From Desulfonatronum lacustre DSM 10312 (GTDB taxonomy: Bacteria > Desulfobacterota > Desulfovibrionia > Desulfovibrionales > Desulfonatronaceae), in assembly GCF_000519265.1 (NCBI RefSeq), contig NZ_KI912608.1, positions 633,665-697,664 on the forward strand: a DNA stretch of 64,000 bases, read 5' to 3'. Positions 1 to 8,049 of this stretch are shown piece after piece. Position 1 is the stretch's first letter; every line of letters starts with the position of its first letter. The notes beneath the pieces are model-generated. The model saw nothing but the letters and a program-made list of their open reading frames with translations. It was not told the DNA's origin and made no database searches. The position numbers and the translations under genes were made by a program.

Positions 1-516
1 AATCACTTCCTGCACGCGGCCCGGCGCAACATCGGCGTGACCGCCCTGATCCTGAACAACAACATCTACGGGATGACCGGCGGCCAGAGTTCCTCCACCA
101 CGGCGGAGAACTGCTATTCCACCACCAGCCCCTACGGGCAGCAGGAGCAGTCCTTCGACATCGTCAATCTGGCCAAGGCCGCCGGGGCGCCCTACGTGGC
201 CCGAAGCACCGTGCTGCACGTCAAACTGCTGGACCGGATTCTGACCACGGCCTTGGAACGGCCCGGGTTCAACCTGGTGGAGGTGCTCACCCCCTGCCAC
301 ACCCAGTTCGGGCGCAAGAACAAGTTCAAGACCAACGTGGACATGTACCAGTGGTACAAGAAGAACGCCACGCCCATTGAAGCCTTGGACAAGCTGTCCG
401 AGGCGGAGCGGGCCAAACGCACGCCCATCGGGATTTTCGTCGAAGAGAACCGGCCCTCCTTGGAGGAACGCCATGCCGCGATCAAGGCCCGCTTGACGGA
501 CGGAGCGCCATCATGA
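1..516 (+). CDS. korB: 2-oxoacid:ferredoxin oxidoreductase, beta subunit (5' end missing)
   Basis: The frame is open from base 1 and encodes the last 171 residues; the start lies before the window. The beta subunit binds thiamine diphosphate and, with its partners, oxidatively decarboxylates a 2-oxoacid to acyl-CoA with reduction of ferredoxin. The segment NNNIYGMTGGQ followed by a Ser/Thr-rich stretch is the C-terminal part of the TPP site typical of KorB-type subunits. The Pro-Cys-His segment and the KKNATP tail also fit. The stop overlaps the gamma-subunit start (ATGA at 513-516), so the two are translationally coupled. 2-Oxoglutarate as substrate is inferred; the alpha subunit, which would settle it, lies outside. 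Confidence 0.8.
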   Translation, partial: NHFLHAARRNIGVTALILNNNIYGMTGGQSSSTTAENCYSTTSPYGQQEQSFDIVNLAKAAGAPYVARSTVLHVKLLDRILTTALERPGFNLVEVLTPCHTQFGRKNKFKTNVDMYQWYKKNATPIEALDKLSEAERAKRTPIGIFVEENRPSLEERHAAIKARLTDGAPS

Positions 517-1097
517 AGAACCCTCAAGAAATCCAACGCTTTGAGTTGCGGCTTTCCGGCCTGGGCGGACAGGGGATTCTGACCCTGGGCAAGGTGCTGG
601 GCGCCGGACTGGCCCTGGAAGAAGGCTACTTCGTGGCCCAGACCCAGAGTTATGGTCCCGAGGCCCGGGGCGGCGCCAGCCGCTCGGACCTGGTGATCAG
701 CTCCCAGCCCATCAGCTACCCCAAGCCGGAACAGCTGGACCTGCTGGTGGCGCTCAGCCAGGAAGCCTGCAATCAGTATTACCGCCACCTCAAGCCGGGC
801 GGCTATCTGCTTGTGGACGACTCCCTGGTCAAGCAGACCCCGACCAACATCTACTGGGGCCTGCCCTTCACCACCCTGGCCAAGGACAAGCTGGGCATGG
901 TCCAGGCCGCGAACATGGTCCTGCTGGGGGCCCTGGCCCATCTGGTGCCCTTCATCCTGCCCAGGGCCATGAAAAAGGGGCTGGAAACCAGCTTGAACCC
1001 TCGATTCTTGGAATCCAATCTCAAGGCGTTTCAGCTCGGCTTGACCCAGGCCAAAAAGAAATATCCCGACGTGCAGTCCCAATGGACATCCTCCTAA
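513..1097 (+). CDS. korC: 2-oxoacid:ferredoxin oxidoreductase, gamma subunit
   Basis: This 194-residue protein is the gamma domain of the pyruvate/2-oxoglutarate ferredoxin oxidoreductase family. Visible marks are GLGGQGILTLGKVLG near residue 16 and QSYGPEARGGASRSDLV near residue 47. These are the glycine-rich nucleotide-binding-like turn and the conserved EARGG segment of the family. The gamma subunit forms part of the heteromeric soluble complex and contacts the CoA/TPP region. Its ATG overlaps the korB stop by four bases, and its own 3' end runs 16 bases into surE, so korB-korC-surE look co-transcribed. Length is normal for a separate gamma subunit. Confidence 0.85.
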   Translation: MKNPQEIQRFELRLSGLGGQGILTLGKVLGAGLALEEGYFVAQTQSYGPEARGGASRSDLVISSQPISYPKPEQLDLLVALSQEACNQYYRHLKPGGYLLVDDSLVKQTPTNIYWGLPFTTLAKDKLGMVQAANMVLLGALAHLVPFILPRAMKKGLETSLNPRFLESNLKAFQLGLTQAKKKYPDVQSQWTSS

Positions 1098-1837
1098 CCA
1101 ACGACGACGGGATCTACGCCCTGGGGCTGCGGGCCATGTACCGGGCTCTGTGCCGGGCCGGGCATACCGTGCACGTGGTCGCCCCGCTGACCGAGCAATC
1201 CGCGGTGGGGCACGCCATCACCCTGAGCCTGCCCTTGAAGATCAAGCACCTCCGGGAGCCGGACTTTCAGGGCGTCGGGGTATCCGGAACACCGGTGGAC
1301 TGCGCCAAGCTGGCCCTGAGTTCGCTGCTGGACGCGCCGCCGGACGTCCTGATTTCCGGCATCAACAATGGGGCCAACGTGGGCGTGGACATCCTCTATT
1401 CCGGCACGGTCTCCGCGGCCACGGAAGGGGCCCTGGCCGGGATGCCTTCCCTGGCCGTATCCATGGACAACTTCCATCCCGCGAACCTGGACGACCAGGC
1501 GGATTACACGGTGCGCCTGGTTCAGGACATGGACTGGGCCGCGCTGCCCCCTCGCTGCCTGCTGAACCTGAACTTTCCGGACCGGGATTTGCGCGAGGTC
1601 CTGGGGCTGCGTTGCTGTCCCCAAACCCAGGCCGTGTACCACGACAAGCACGACCATCGGGTTGACCCGCGCGGCGTGGGCTACTACTGGCTGCACGGCG
1701 AAATCCCGCCCGACGAAGTCGGCCACGACACGGACCGCGGCCTGCTCAGCCAGGGCTATATCACTTTGACTCCCCTGCGTTTCGACTTCACGGACTACAA
1801 GACCATGGAGCGCTTGCAGCGTGATATTTTACGATAA
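1082..1837 (+). CDS. surE: 5'/3'-nucleotidase SurE
   Basis: The 251-residue protein begins MDILLTNDDGIYALGLRAM, the metal-binding Asp-Asp pair of SurE (residues 8-9). It also carries VSGTPVDCAKLAL near residue 62 and SGINNGANVG near residue 91, both family signatures. SurE removes phosphate from nucleoside monophosphates, acts on short polyphosphate in some species, and is linked to stationary-phase survival. The start lies inside the end of korC with no gap. In many bacteria surE sits with pcm; here it follows a ferredoxin-linked oxidoreductase, which is only a local arrangement. Normal length, no missing motif. Confidence 0.93.
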   Translation: MDILLTNDDGIYALGLRAMYRALCRAGHTVHVVAPLTEQSAVGHAITLSLPLKIKHLREPDFQGVGVSGTPVDCAKLALSSLLDAPPDVLISGINNGANVGVDILYSGTVSAATEGALAGMPSLAVSMDNFHPANLDDQADYTVRLVQDMDWAALPPRCLLNLNFPDRDLREVLGLRCCPQTQAVYHDKHDHRVDPRGVGYYWLHGEIPPDEVGHDTDRGLLSQGYITLTPLRFDFTDYKTMERLQRDILR

Positions 1838-1855
1838 GATTTTAACTGTTTGTTA

Positions 1856-1877
1856 TGTTGTTACAACAATTTTTTTT
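1856..1877 (+). terminator. weak rho-independent terminator after surE
   Basis: TGTTG and CAACA flank a three-base loop (1856-1868) and are followed by a run of eight T (1870-1877), 19 bases after the surE stop. The stem is short and AT-rich, so efficiency is doubtful. Confidence 0.4.
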
Positions 1878-1920
1878 CTGCTAATTATTTCTCTGTAAAC
1901 ATGAAAGGATCAGCGCCAGG

Positions 1921-2640
1921 ATGGCAAGGAAGCTACCTATCGTCAAGAATGATGATTCAATCGACCATTCGATATTGATTGATTTTACAGAGACTGCAGT
2001 ATTACTTCAACTTGAAAAATATACTTTTAAGTGCTGTAGTTGCGATCAAAGGATAAGAGTGCATGCGTTTAAAAAGAAAGTTTGTCTTTCATGTCCAAAT
2101 TGCAATGAGAAAAACTATATCAACTATAAAGATGAATTTCTTTTTTTCAGTTGCACAGATTTTGATATTAACGATTATATTGATTTAGACTCTGAAGATA
2201 GCAATTTGAATTCTGAAAATGATGAATCTAATAATGTAGATTATTTTGAAAATGATTTGAAAAATATCGATATAAAATATTTTTTTGCTCGTTTAGGACT
2301 TGGAGTCGATTATAAGAAACTATTTTATTTCCATTCCATATTTTCTTTTATTGTTTTTTTGTCTTTACTGTTCTTATATCAAGAATACACTGGTTACAGC
2401 AATATTGCCTTCGTGCATTTTGTTGTTGGCGGTATTTTTATATTGATATTTGATACTTTTTTTGTTTCTTTTTTTGAAAAGAAATTAACAGTAGATACTA
2501 TTGGCATATTGAATAAAGACTATAACACAAAACAAAAAATGTACTTTCTTCACGAAATGTACTTTAACAACTTAAAATTATTTAAGTACATTTTGTATGC
2601 TCTTGTTTTTGCATTTTCTTTGTTTATGTCAAGCATGTAG
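1921..2640 (+). CDS. AT-rich zinc-ribbon membrane protein of unknown function
   Basis: I do not recognise this 239-residue protein. Its N-terminal part has a likely zinc ribbon: Cys38, Cys41, Cys58 and Cys61, plus extra Cys39 and Cys55. An acidic, Asn/Asp/Glu-rich linker follows (about 84-115). There are about three hydrophobic helices, near 134-153, 160-183 and 221-238. The soluble ribbon and linker probably face the cytoplasm. The gene is strikingly AT-rich, with Lys, Asn, Ile and Phe codons ending in A/T, unlike the GC-rich genes on both sides, which points to recent acquisition. AAAGGA lies upstream at a somewhat long spacing. It sits alone between surE and the homocysteine gene. Coding is supported by the uninterrupted frame and a sensible domain layout; function is unknown. 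Confidence 0.75.
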   Translation: MARKLPIVKNDDSIDHSILIDFTETAVLLQLEKYTFKCCSCDQRIRVHAFKKKVCLSCPNCNEKNYINYKDEFLFFSCTDFDINDYIDLDSEDSNLNSENDESNNVDYFENDLKNIDIKYFFARLGLGVDYKKLFYFHSIFSFIVFLSLLFLYQEYTGYSNIAFVHFVVGGIFILIFDTFFVSFFEKKLTVDTIGILNKDYNTKQKMYFLHEMYFNNLKLFKYILYALVFAFSLFMSSM

Positions 2641-2717
2641 AAATGTTTTGATGGTATGGTGTTAACATTGGTATAGCTAGTTTTTATTTACATATTTTTA
2701 CGGTACTATTTTGACGT

Positions 2718-3893
2718 ATGAGCGAACCAAAGAAAGTCAAGAAAACCATCCGGGAGATCAACGACCGGATCAACAAAGGCAAGGCCGTGGTGCTCACGGC
2801 CAGGGAAATGATCGACGCCGTGAAATCCATGGGCAAGGTCAAGGCGGCCCGGGAAGTGGACGTTGTCACCACGGGCACCTTTTCCCCCATGTGTTCCTCG
2901 GGCCTGCTCTTCAACATGGGCCAGCCCGAGCCGCCGCTGATCAAGGCATCCAAGGTCTGGCTGAACGATGTTCCGGCCTACGGCGGACTGGCTGCGGTGG
3001 ACGCGTATCTCGGGGTCACCGAGCCCGCGGAGGACGATCCGCTGAACAAGGTTTTTCCGGGGCGGTTCAAGTACGGCGGCGGCCATGTGATCGAGGATCT
3101 GCTCCGGGGCGAGAAGGTCCGGTTGCGCGCGACGGGCTATGGAACGGACTGTTATCCCCGCAGAACCCTGGAGCGGGAATACGCCCTGGGGGACTTTCGC
3201 AGCGCGGACCTGCTCAACCCCCGCAACGCCTACCAGAACTACAACTGCGCGGTGAACTTCGGCGATAAGGTCATCTACACCTACATGGGGCCGATCAAGC
3301 CGCGCTGCGCCAACGCCAACTACGCCACCTCCGGGGCTCTGAGCCCGCTGTTCAACGATCCGTATTTCCGGACCATCGGCCTGGGCACGAAAATTTTTCT
3401 CGGTGGTGGAACGGGCTGGGTGATCGGAGCCGGAACCCAGCATAATCCCAAGCCGCAACGCACCGAACGCGGTCTGCCCCTGACTCCCTCCGGGACACTG
3501 ATGGTCAAGGGCGACCTCAAGGGCATGCAGGCCCGCTATCTGCGCGGGATCAGCTTTCTGGGCTACGGCTGCTCCCTGAACGTCGGCCTGGGCATTCCCA
3601 TCCCGATCCTGGATGAGGAAATGGCCTGGTTCACCGGGGTCAGCGACGCGGACATCATGGTTCCCGTGGTGGACTACGGCCACGACTACCCCAACGGCGT
3701 GGCCCGAAACCACGGGCATGTCAGCTACGCCGAGCTACGCTCCGGAACCATTCGCGTGGGCGACCGGGATACGGCCACCGTGCCCCTGACCAGCTACACG
3801 CTGTCCCTGGAAATCGCCCAGACCCTCAAGCAGTGGATCGAAAAAGACGGCTTCACCCTTGGCGAGGCCCAGGAGAAAATTCCCGCCGAGTGA
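2718..3893 (+). CDS. homocysteine biosynthesis protein (DUF39 family)
   Basis: This 391-residue protein belongs to the DUF39/HcyBio family. Members are implicated in methanogens and Desulfovibrio in making homocysteine from aspartate semialdehyde and an activated sulfide source, bypassing O-acylhomoserine. Conserved Cys59 (MCSSGLLFN) and Cys145 (YGTDCYPRR) are visible, along with GGGTGWVIGAGTQHNP. Cysteines are expected to carry sulfur, but which is catalytic here is not shown. No clear Shine-Dalgarno precedes ATG 2718. The AT-rich gene just upstream may have displaced the native leader. The start is kept because KKTIREINDRI matches the usual N-terminus. The next gene starts within its stop, so the two are coupled. 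Confidence 0.85.
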   Translation: MSEPKKVKKTIREINDRINKGKAVVLTAREMIDAVKSMGKVKAAREVDVVTTGTFSPMCSSGLLFNMGQPEPPLIKASKVWLNDVPAYGGLAAVDAYLGVTEPAEDDPLNKVFPGRFKYGGGHVIEDLLRGEKVRLRATGYGTDCYPRRTLEREYALGDFRSADLLNPRNAYQNYNCAVNFGDKVIYTYMGPIKPRCANANYATSGALSPLFNDPYFRTIGLGTKIFLGGGTGWVIGAGTQHNPKPQRTERGLPLTPSGTLMVKGDLKGMQARYLRGISFLGYGCSLNVGLGIPIPILDEEMAWFTGVSDADIMVPVVDYGHDYPNGVARNHGHVSYAELRSGTIRVGDRDTATVPLTSYTLSLEIAQTLKQWIEKDGFTLGEAQEKIPAE

Positions 3894-4726
3894 CAACGCT
3901 CTCGCCCACGATCTCCTCGGCCACCAGGCTCGAAGCCCTGCGCGCCCGCCTGGAGGCCTTGCAGCCGGGCTTGATCGCGGTTTCCGGCGGTGTGGACAGC
4001 CGGTTTCTGGTACATGTTTCCCGGCTCTGGAACCTGGAATTTCAGACCGTGCATGCCGCGGGGCCGCATCAGTCGGCCCTGGAGCAGCGTCAGACCATGG
4101 CCTTGTTGCGGGCCCAAGACGTGATCCCACATGTCATCCGGTTCGACCCGCTCTCTCAGCCCGAAGTCCGCGATAATTCCCGCCTGCGGTGCTATTGGTG
4201 CAAGAAGGCGCTGTTTTCGATATTTCAGGAGATGGCCGCCGCTGAATCGCCGCGGTCCGTCCTGGACGGGACCCATCTCGACGACTTGACGGCCCACCGG
4301 CCCGGCCAAAAGGCGCTCCAGGAACTGGGCGTACACAGCCCGCTGGCCCAGGCGGGTCTGACCAAGGCCGACATTCGCCGAGCCGCGGCGAGGCTCGACC
4401 TCGAAGCGCCGGACCAGCCCTCCCGAGCTTGCCTGTTGACCCGCTTTCCCTATGATCGCCGGGTGACGGTCGCGGACCTGGAAGCGGTGGGGCGGGTGGA
4501 AGACGGTCTCTCTGCCCTGGGCTTGAGCCGGTTTCGTTTTCGGGTCACGGGACGGGAACGCAACCTGTTGCAGATTCATCCAGACGAGAGCCATGCATTG
4601 CGCGACCAAGAGGAGCACCTGCGAGACCTGATCGTCGGGGCGGGCCTTGGTTCCTTCGAGGTGTCGATCACCCCTCGGCTCTCGGGCTATTTCGACGCCC
4701 CCATCGACTCCGGCGCTCATTCCTGA
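3890..4726 (+). CDS. larE: LarE-like ATP-dependent sulfur transferase (PP-loop)
   Basis: A 278-residue protein with the PP-loop SGGVDS near residue 32, a RCYWCKK segment near 100-106 and ACLLTRFPY near 179-187, where LarE has ACLASRFPY. LarE adenylates a carboxylate and donates sulfur, sacrificing its own cysteine in the lactobacillar enzyme. I place the start at GTG 3890, overlapping the previous stop (GTGA), with AGGAG 14 bases upstream; a longer frame would run deep into the previous gene. No larB or larC is in the window, so a role in the nickel-pincer cofactor is not supported by context. Coupling to the homocysteine gene suggests sulfur delivery in that pathway (inference). Confidence 0.75.
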   Translation: MTTLSPTISSATRLEALRARLEALQPGLIAVSGGVDSRFLVHVSRLWNLEFQTVHAAGPHQSALEQRQTMALLRAQDVIPHVIRFDPLSQPEVRDNSRLRCYWCKKALFSIFQEMAAAESPRSVLDGTHLDDLTAHRPGQKALQELGVHSPLAQAGLTKADIRRAAARLDLEAPDQPSRACLLTRFPYDRRVTVADLEAVGRVEDGLSALGLSRFRFRVTGRERNLLQIHPDESHALRDQEEHLRDLIVGAGLGSFEVSITPRLSGYFDAPIDSGAHS

Positions 4727-4775
4727 CTTCAACCTTTCACTTTTCACCTTCAACCTTCTTACCCCCACCACACCC

Positions 4776-5921
4776 ATGCCCAGCGACGTTTTCTTCTGGA
4801 ACCTGCGCGCGACCCGCAAGGCCGCGTACGATGTCCGCCTGCGTCGGTTGCTCAAGGCCGGCGGCGTGTCCGACGTGGTGCGGTCCGGGGACCTGGCCGC
4901 GGTCAAGATGCACTTCGGCGAATCCGGCGTGACCGGGTTCATCACCCCGACCTGGGTGCGGCCCATCGTCGCGTTCCTGCGCAAGCTCGGGGCCAGACCG
5001 TTTTTGACCGACACCAACACCCTGTATGTCGGACAACGCGGCGAGGCCGTTTCCCACGGCATGCTGGCCGCGGAGCACGGGTTTGATCCGCTGCTCCTCC
5101 AGGCCCCGGTGATCATCGCCGATGGATTGAACAGCCGCAACGAAGTCTCCGTGCCGTTTCCGGGCAAACATGTTCAGGAGGCCCATCTGGCCGGGGACAT
5201 CCTGGCCGCGGATTCCCTGCTGACCCTGTCCCACTTCAAGGGCCACGAACTGGCCGGTATCGGCGGCAGCCTGAAAAACCTGGCCATGGGCTGCGCCACC
5301 CGCCGGGGCAAAATGCACCAGCACGGCTGCCTGGCCCCCATGGTCCACGCGGACAAGTGCAAGGGCTGCGGAGCGTGTGTGGAGGTTTGCGCGTCCGGTG
5401 CGCTGCGCGTTCGTCCTGAAGGGCCAAAAGGGCATGAAGGCAAGGTCGAACTGAATCCGGAACTGTGCGTCGGCTGCGGGGCCTGTCTGCATGTCTGCCG
5501 GGAAAAATGCCTGGCCGTGGACTGGAAAACCGACGTGACGGCGTTCGTGGAACGGATGATGGAGTATGCCGCGGCGGTGCTCCGGGCCATGGAGACGCCG
5601 CAGCGTCCCTCTCCGGCCTGCGTTCACGTCAGCTTCGTGACCCAGGTCACGCCCCAATGCGACTGCGCCGGATACAGCGACAAGCCCGTGTGTCCGGACA
5701 TCGGGGTTCTGGTTTCCCGTGACCCGGTGGCCCTGGACCAGGCCTGCCTGGACATGGTCAACGCGGCCCCCCCCCTGCACCCCAGCCACCTTCCCCCGGA
5801 CATCCGTCCCGGGGACGACAAATTCCGGGCCATGCACCCCCATGTTCCGGAGGATTACGGTTTGGCGTACGCCGAGGGGCTGGGCATCGGCACGCGAAAC
5901 TATGTCGTTCGGGAGATTTGA
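4776..5921 (+). CDS. DUF362 domain protein with two 4Fe-4S clusters
   Basis: A 381-residue DUF362 protein. A central ferredoxin-like segment carries two cluster motifs, CKGCGACVEVC near residue 194 and CVGCGACLHVC near residue 231, each followed at a distance by Pro or Lys as in bacterial ferredoxins. Conserved SHFKGHELAGIGGSLKNLAMG lies before the clusters. DUF362 proteins occur in many anaerobes; their reaction is not established. The frame extends upstream, but ATG 4776 begins a normal-looking N-terminus (MPSDVFFWNLR). It lies 49 bases after the LarE-like gene on the same strand, so a shared operon is likely. An electron-transfer role beside sulfur chemistry is inferred from the clusters only. 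Confidence 0.82.
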   Translation: MPSDVFFWNLRATRKAAYDVRLRRLLKAGGVSDVVRSGDLAAVKMHFGESGVTGFITPTWVRPIVAFLRKLGARPFLTDTNTLYVGQRGEAVSHGMLAAEHGFDPLLLQAPVIIADGLNSRNEVSVPFPGKHVQEAHLAGDILAADSLLTLSHFKGHELAGIGGSLKNLAMGCATRRGKMHQHGCLAPMVHADKCKGCGACVEVCASGALRVRPEGPKGHEGKVELNPELCVGCGACLHVCREKCLAVDWKTDVTAFVERMMEYAAAVLRAMETPQRPSPACVHVSFVTQVTPQCDCAGYSDKPVCPDIGVLVSRDPVALDQACLDMVNAAPPLHPSHLPPDIRPGDDKFRAMHPHVPEDYGLAYAEGLGIGTRNYVVREI

Positions 5922-5943
5922 CGTGGCGGATTGGCCCATCACC

Positions 5944-6057
5944 AAATCGAAATCGAAATCGAAATCGAAATCGGAAAATACTGTGCACCACCCCACGCGA
6001 TGGTGTCATCTTTTTTGATATGTCGTTCGATTTCGATCACGATTTCGATTTCGATTC
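5944..6057. repeat. GATTTC-hexamer repeat, locus A (two inverted tracts)
   Basis: The left tract (5944-5974) is about five copies of ATCGAA. The right tract (6024-6057) is the inverse, GATTTC-type, with one interruption (GATCAC). Between them lies TGTGCACCACCCC followed by GATGGTGTCAT. The two tracts can pair into a long stem. Related units recur at about 40272, 47777 and 57921 in this window. Short frames across it encoding Ile-Glu or Arg-Phe repeats are not genes. Confidence 0.9.
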
Positions 6058-6114
6058 GGGTAGCGCGTGAGGATCGAGAAAACACGTCTGCCCTGACTCG
6101 ATCATCATGGGAAA

Positions 6115-6143
6115 TGGACAACGGCACATTTTGAGCATATAAT
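6115..6143 (+). promoter_or_regulatory. candidate sigma70 promoter for the 35-residue protein and fmdB-type gene
   Basis: TGGACA and a perfect TATAAT are separated by 17 bases, 84 bases before the ATG at 6227. A second possible start is TTGACA (6179-6184) with TAAATT 16 bases on; its leader would be very short. Confidence 0.55.
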
Positions 6144-6226
6144 ACCCTGTTCTTACTTCGAAGTGATGTCGTCTCCCGTTGACAGGGGGATGCACCGTAT
6201 TAAATTTCAACCCCTCGGGAGGAATC

Positions 6227-6334
6227 ATGGGACGCCATAAGAAAATCGAACGGAAAAAAGAACTGGATCGCCGCCGTCAACGTCGCGAGAAGCGCATGAA
6301 GCAGCGCATCCGGGAGGCCAAGGAGGCGAAGTAG
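6227..6334 (+). CDS. 35-residue highly basic protein
   Basis: ATG 6227 follows a strong GGGAGGAATC ribosome site. The frame encodes MGRHKKIERKKELDRRRQRR and then EKRMKQRIREAKEAK, 35 residues of which most are Arg, Lys or Glu. It is probably one charged helix, suited to binding RNA or the ribosome (inference). It sits 45 bases before the FmdB-type zinc-ribbon gene, whose own ribosome site follows, so the two are probably one transcript ending at the hairpin near 6702. No frameshift is visible. I recall similar short basic proteins in Desulfovibrio genomes but cannot name a function. Confidence 0.75.
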   Translation: MGRHKKIERKKELDRRRQRREKRMKQRIREAKEAK

Positions 6335-6379
6335 CCGCCGGCCGTCGACATTTTCATTTCATCAAGGAGAGCGGAAGTT

Positions 6380-6691
6380 ATGCCGATATATGAGTATCGC
6401 TGTCAGGAGTGTCAGCAAATCTTCGAGCAGTGGCAGAAGGATTACAGCGACCAGGACAAATCCTGTCCTGTCTGTGGCGGTCAATCCCAGCGCCTGATTT
6501 CCAACACGTCCTTTGTTTTGAAGGGCTCGGGCTGGTATGTCACGGATTACTGTAAGAACGCGGCGTCTTCCGGAGGCAACGGCAATAAGACGGAGAGCAC
6601 GGAAGCCAAGACGGATGCGCCGGCCAAGGAAGCTCCGGCCAAATCAGCGGAGCCTTCGACGTCCGGCTCCAGCGCGCCTGCCGCCGACTAA
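6380..6691 (+). CDS. FmdB-family zinc-ribbon protein
   Basis: A 103-residue protein opening MPIYEYRCQECQQIFE, with a second CPVCGG at residues 35-40. The four cysteines make the zinc ribbon typical of the FmdB/putative regulatory protein family. The C-terminal third (about 65-103) is low complexity, rich in Ala, Pro, Lys, Ser and Thr, and likely disordered. FmdB was first described near formamidase genes, but the biochemical role of these small proteins is unsettled. AAGGAGAGCGG precedes the ATG. A strong terminator follows 10 bases after the stop, so it ends a two-gene unit. Confidence 0.85.
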   Translation: MPIYEYRCQECQQIFEQWQKDYSDQDKSCPVCGGQSQRLISNTSFVLKGSGWYVTDYCKNAASSGGNGNKTESTEAKTDAPAKEAPAKSAEPSTSGSSAPAAD

Positions 6692-6701
6692 ATTTGTGTG
6701 G

Positions 6702-6730
6702 AAAGGCAGCCTGAAGAGGCTGCCTTTTTT
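6702..6730 (+). terminator. rho-independent terminator after the FmdB-type gene
   Basis: AAAGGCAGCC and GGCTGCCTTTTTT flank a short TGAAGA loop. A GC-rich stem followed by a T run lies between this gene and purB, so purB is presumably transcribed separately or by read-through. Confidence 0.88.
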
Positions 6731-6747
6731 GCGACAAAGGACGGAAC

Positions 6748-8040
6748 ATGATCGAGCGTTACACCCGCCCGGAAATGGGGCGGCTCTGGACCCTGGAAGC
6801 GCGCTTCCAGGCCTGGCTGGAGGTGGAGCTGGCCGTTTGCGAAGGCTGGCATGAACTCGGCCACATTCCGGATGAGGATATCCGCAACATCCGGGAGCGA
6901 GCCGGTTTCGACCTGGAACGGATCCTGGAGATCGAGGAGCGCACCCGGCACGACGTGATCGCCTTCCTTACCGCGGTGGAGGAGAAGACCGGGCCTTCGG
7001 CCAGGTATATCCACCTGGGGTGCACCTCGTCGGACATCGTGGATACGGCCAACGCCCTGCTTCTGGTGCGGGCCGGGCGAATCATTTCCTCGGGTCTGGA
7101 CGGGCTTCTGGCCGTTCTGCGCGATGCCGCGGAACAGTACAAATTGCTCCCGGCCATGGGCCGCACCCACGGCATCCACGCCGAACCCATCACCCTGGGG
7201 CTGAAGTTCGCCGGGTTTTACGCCGAATTCGACCGCCATCGCCGACGCTGGAACGACGCCGTGGAAAACATCCGCTTCGGCAAGATCTCCGGGGCCGTGG
7301 GGACCTACGCCCACCTGGAACCACGCCTGGAAGCCCTGGCTTGCGATCGGCTTGGACTGAACGTGGACCCCATCTCCACGCAGATCATCCAGCGCGACCG
7401 TCACGCCCAGTATTTCACCACCCTGGCCATTATTGCCGGCGGCATCGAACGGCTGTGCGTGGAACTGCGGCACTTGCAGCGCACCGAGGTCCGGGAACTG
7501 GAGGAAGGCTTCGGCAAGGGGCAGAAGGGCTCGTCGGCCATGCCGCACAAGAAGAACCCCATTTCCGCGGAAAACCTGACCGGTCTGGCCCGGCTGCTGC
7601 GGGGCAACGCCCTGGCCGCCCTGGAGAACATGGCCCTTTGGCACGAGCGGGACATCAGCCATTCCTCGGTGGAACGGGTGATCATGCCGGATTCCACCAT
7701 CCTCATGGACTACATGCTGCACCGGCTCACCGGGCTGCTTTCCGGAATCCGGGTGCATGAAGACAATGTCGCGCGCAATCTGGGAGCTTCCCAAGGCCTT
7801 TTCTTTTCCCAGCGCATCCTTTTGGCGTTGGTGGAAAAAGGGTTGCAGCGCCAGGAAGCTTACGAACTGGTCCAGGGACTGGCCATGCGGGCCTGGGAGA
7901 AAAAAACGCCCTTCGAGGACCTGGTCCGGGCCAGCGAGGGAATCACGGCCCGGCTTTCCCCGGAAACTTTGGACGACCTCTTTGACCTGAACTATTTTTT
8001 TCGGCATGTAGACCTCATTTATGATCGGGTCTTTGTTTAG
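6748..8040 (+). CDS. purB: adenylosuccinate lyase
   Basis: A 430-residue member of the fumarase/aspartase superfamily. It splits fumarate from adenylosuccinate and from SAICAR in purine synthesis. The catalytic loop [10 protein letters not shown] is near residues 260-270, with [10 protein letters not shown] near 138 and [14 protein letters not shown] near 92, the standard conserved blocks. AAAGGACGGAAC precedes ATG 6748. pyrE follows 9 bases after its stop, giving a purine-pyrimidine gene pair seen in related genomes. Length is normal and no key residue is missing. Confidence 0.96.
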   Translation: MIERYTRPEMGRLWTLEARFQAWLEVELAVCEGWHELGHIPDEDIRNIRERAGFDLERILEIEERTRHDVIAFLTAVEEKTGPSARYIHLGCTSSDIVDTANALLLVRAGRIISSGLDGLLAVLRDAAEQYKLLPAMGRTHGIHAEPITLGLKFAGFYAEFDRHRRRWNDAVENIRFGKISGAVGTYAHLEPRLEALACDRLGLNVDPISTQIIQRDRHAQYFTTLAIIAGGIERLCVELRHLQRTEVRELEEGFGKGQKGSSAMPHKKNPISAENLTGLARLLRGNALAALENMALWHERDISHSSVERVIMPDSTILMDYMLHRLTGLLSGIRVHEDNVARNLGASQGLFFSQRILLALVEKGLQRQEAYELVQGLAMRAWEKKTPFEDLVRASEGITARLSPETLDDLFDLNYFFRHVDLIYDRVFV

Positions 8041-8049
8041 GAGACGATT

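Noticed and set aside
5944-6057. CRISPR array
   Set aside because: Units are six bases with no spacers.
5931-6134. Short frames encoding Ile-Glu or Arg-Phe runs
   Set aside because: They are translations of the hexamer repeat, with no ribosome site.
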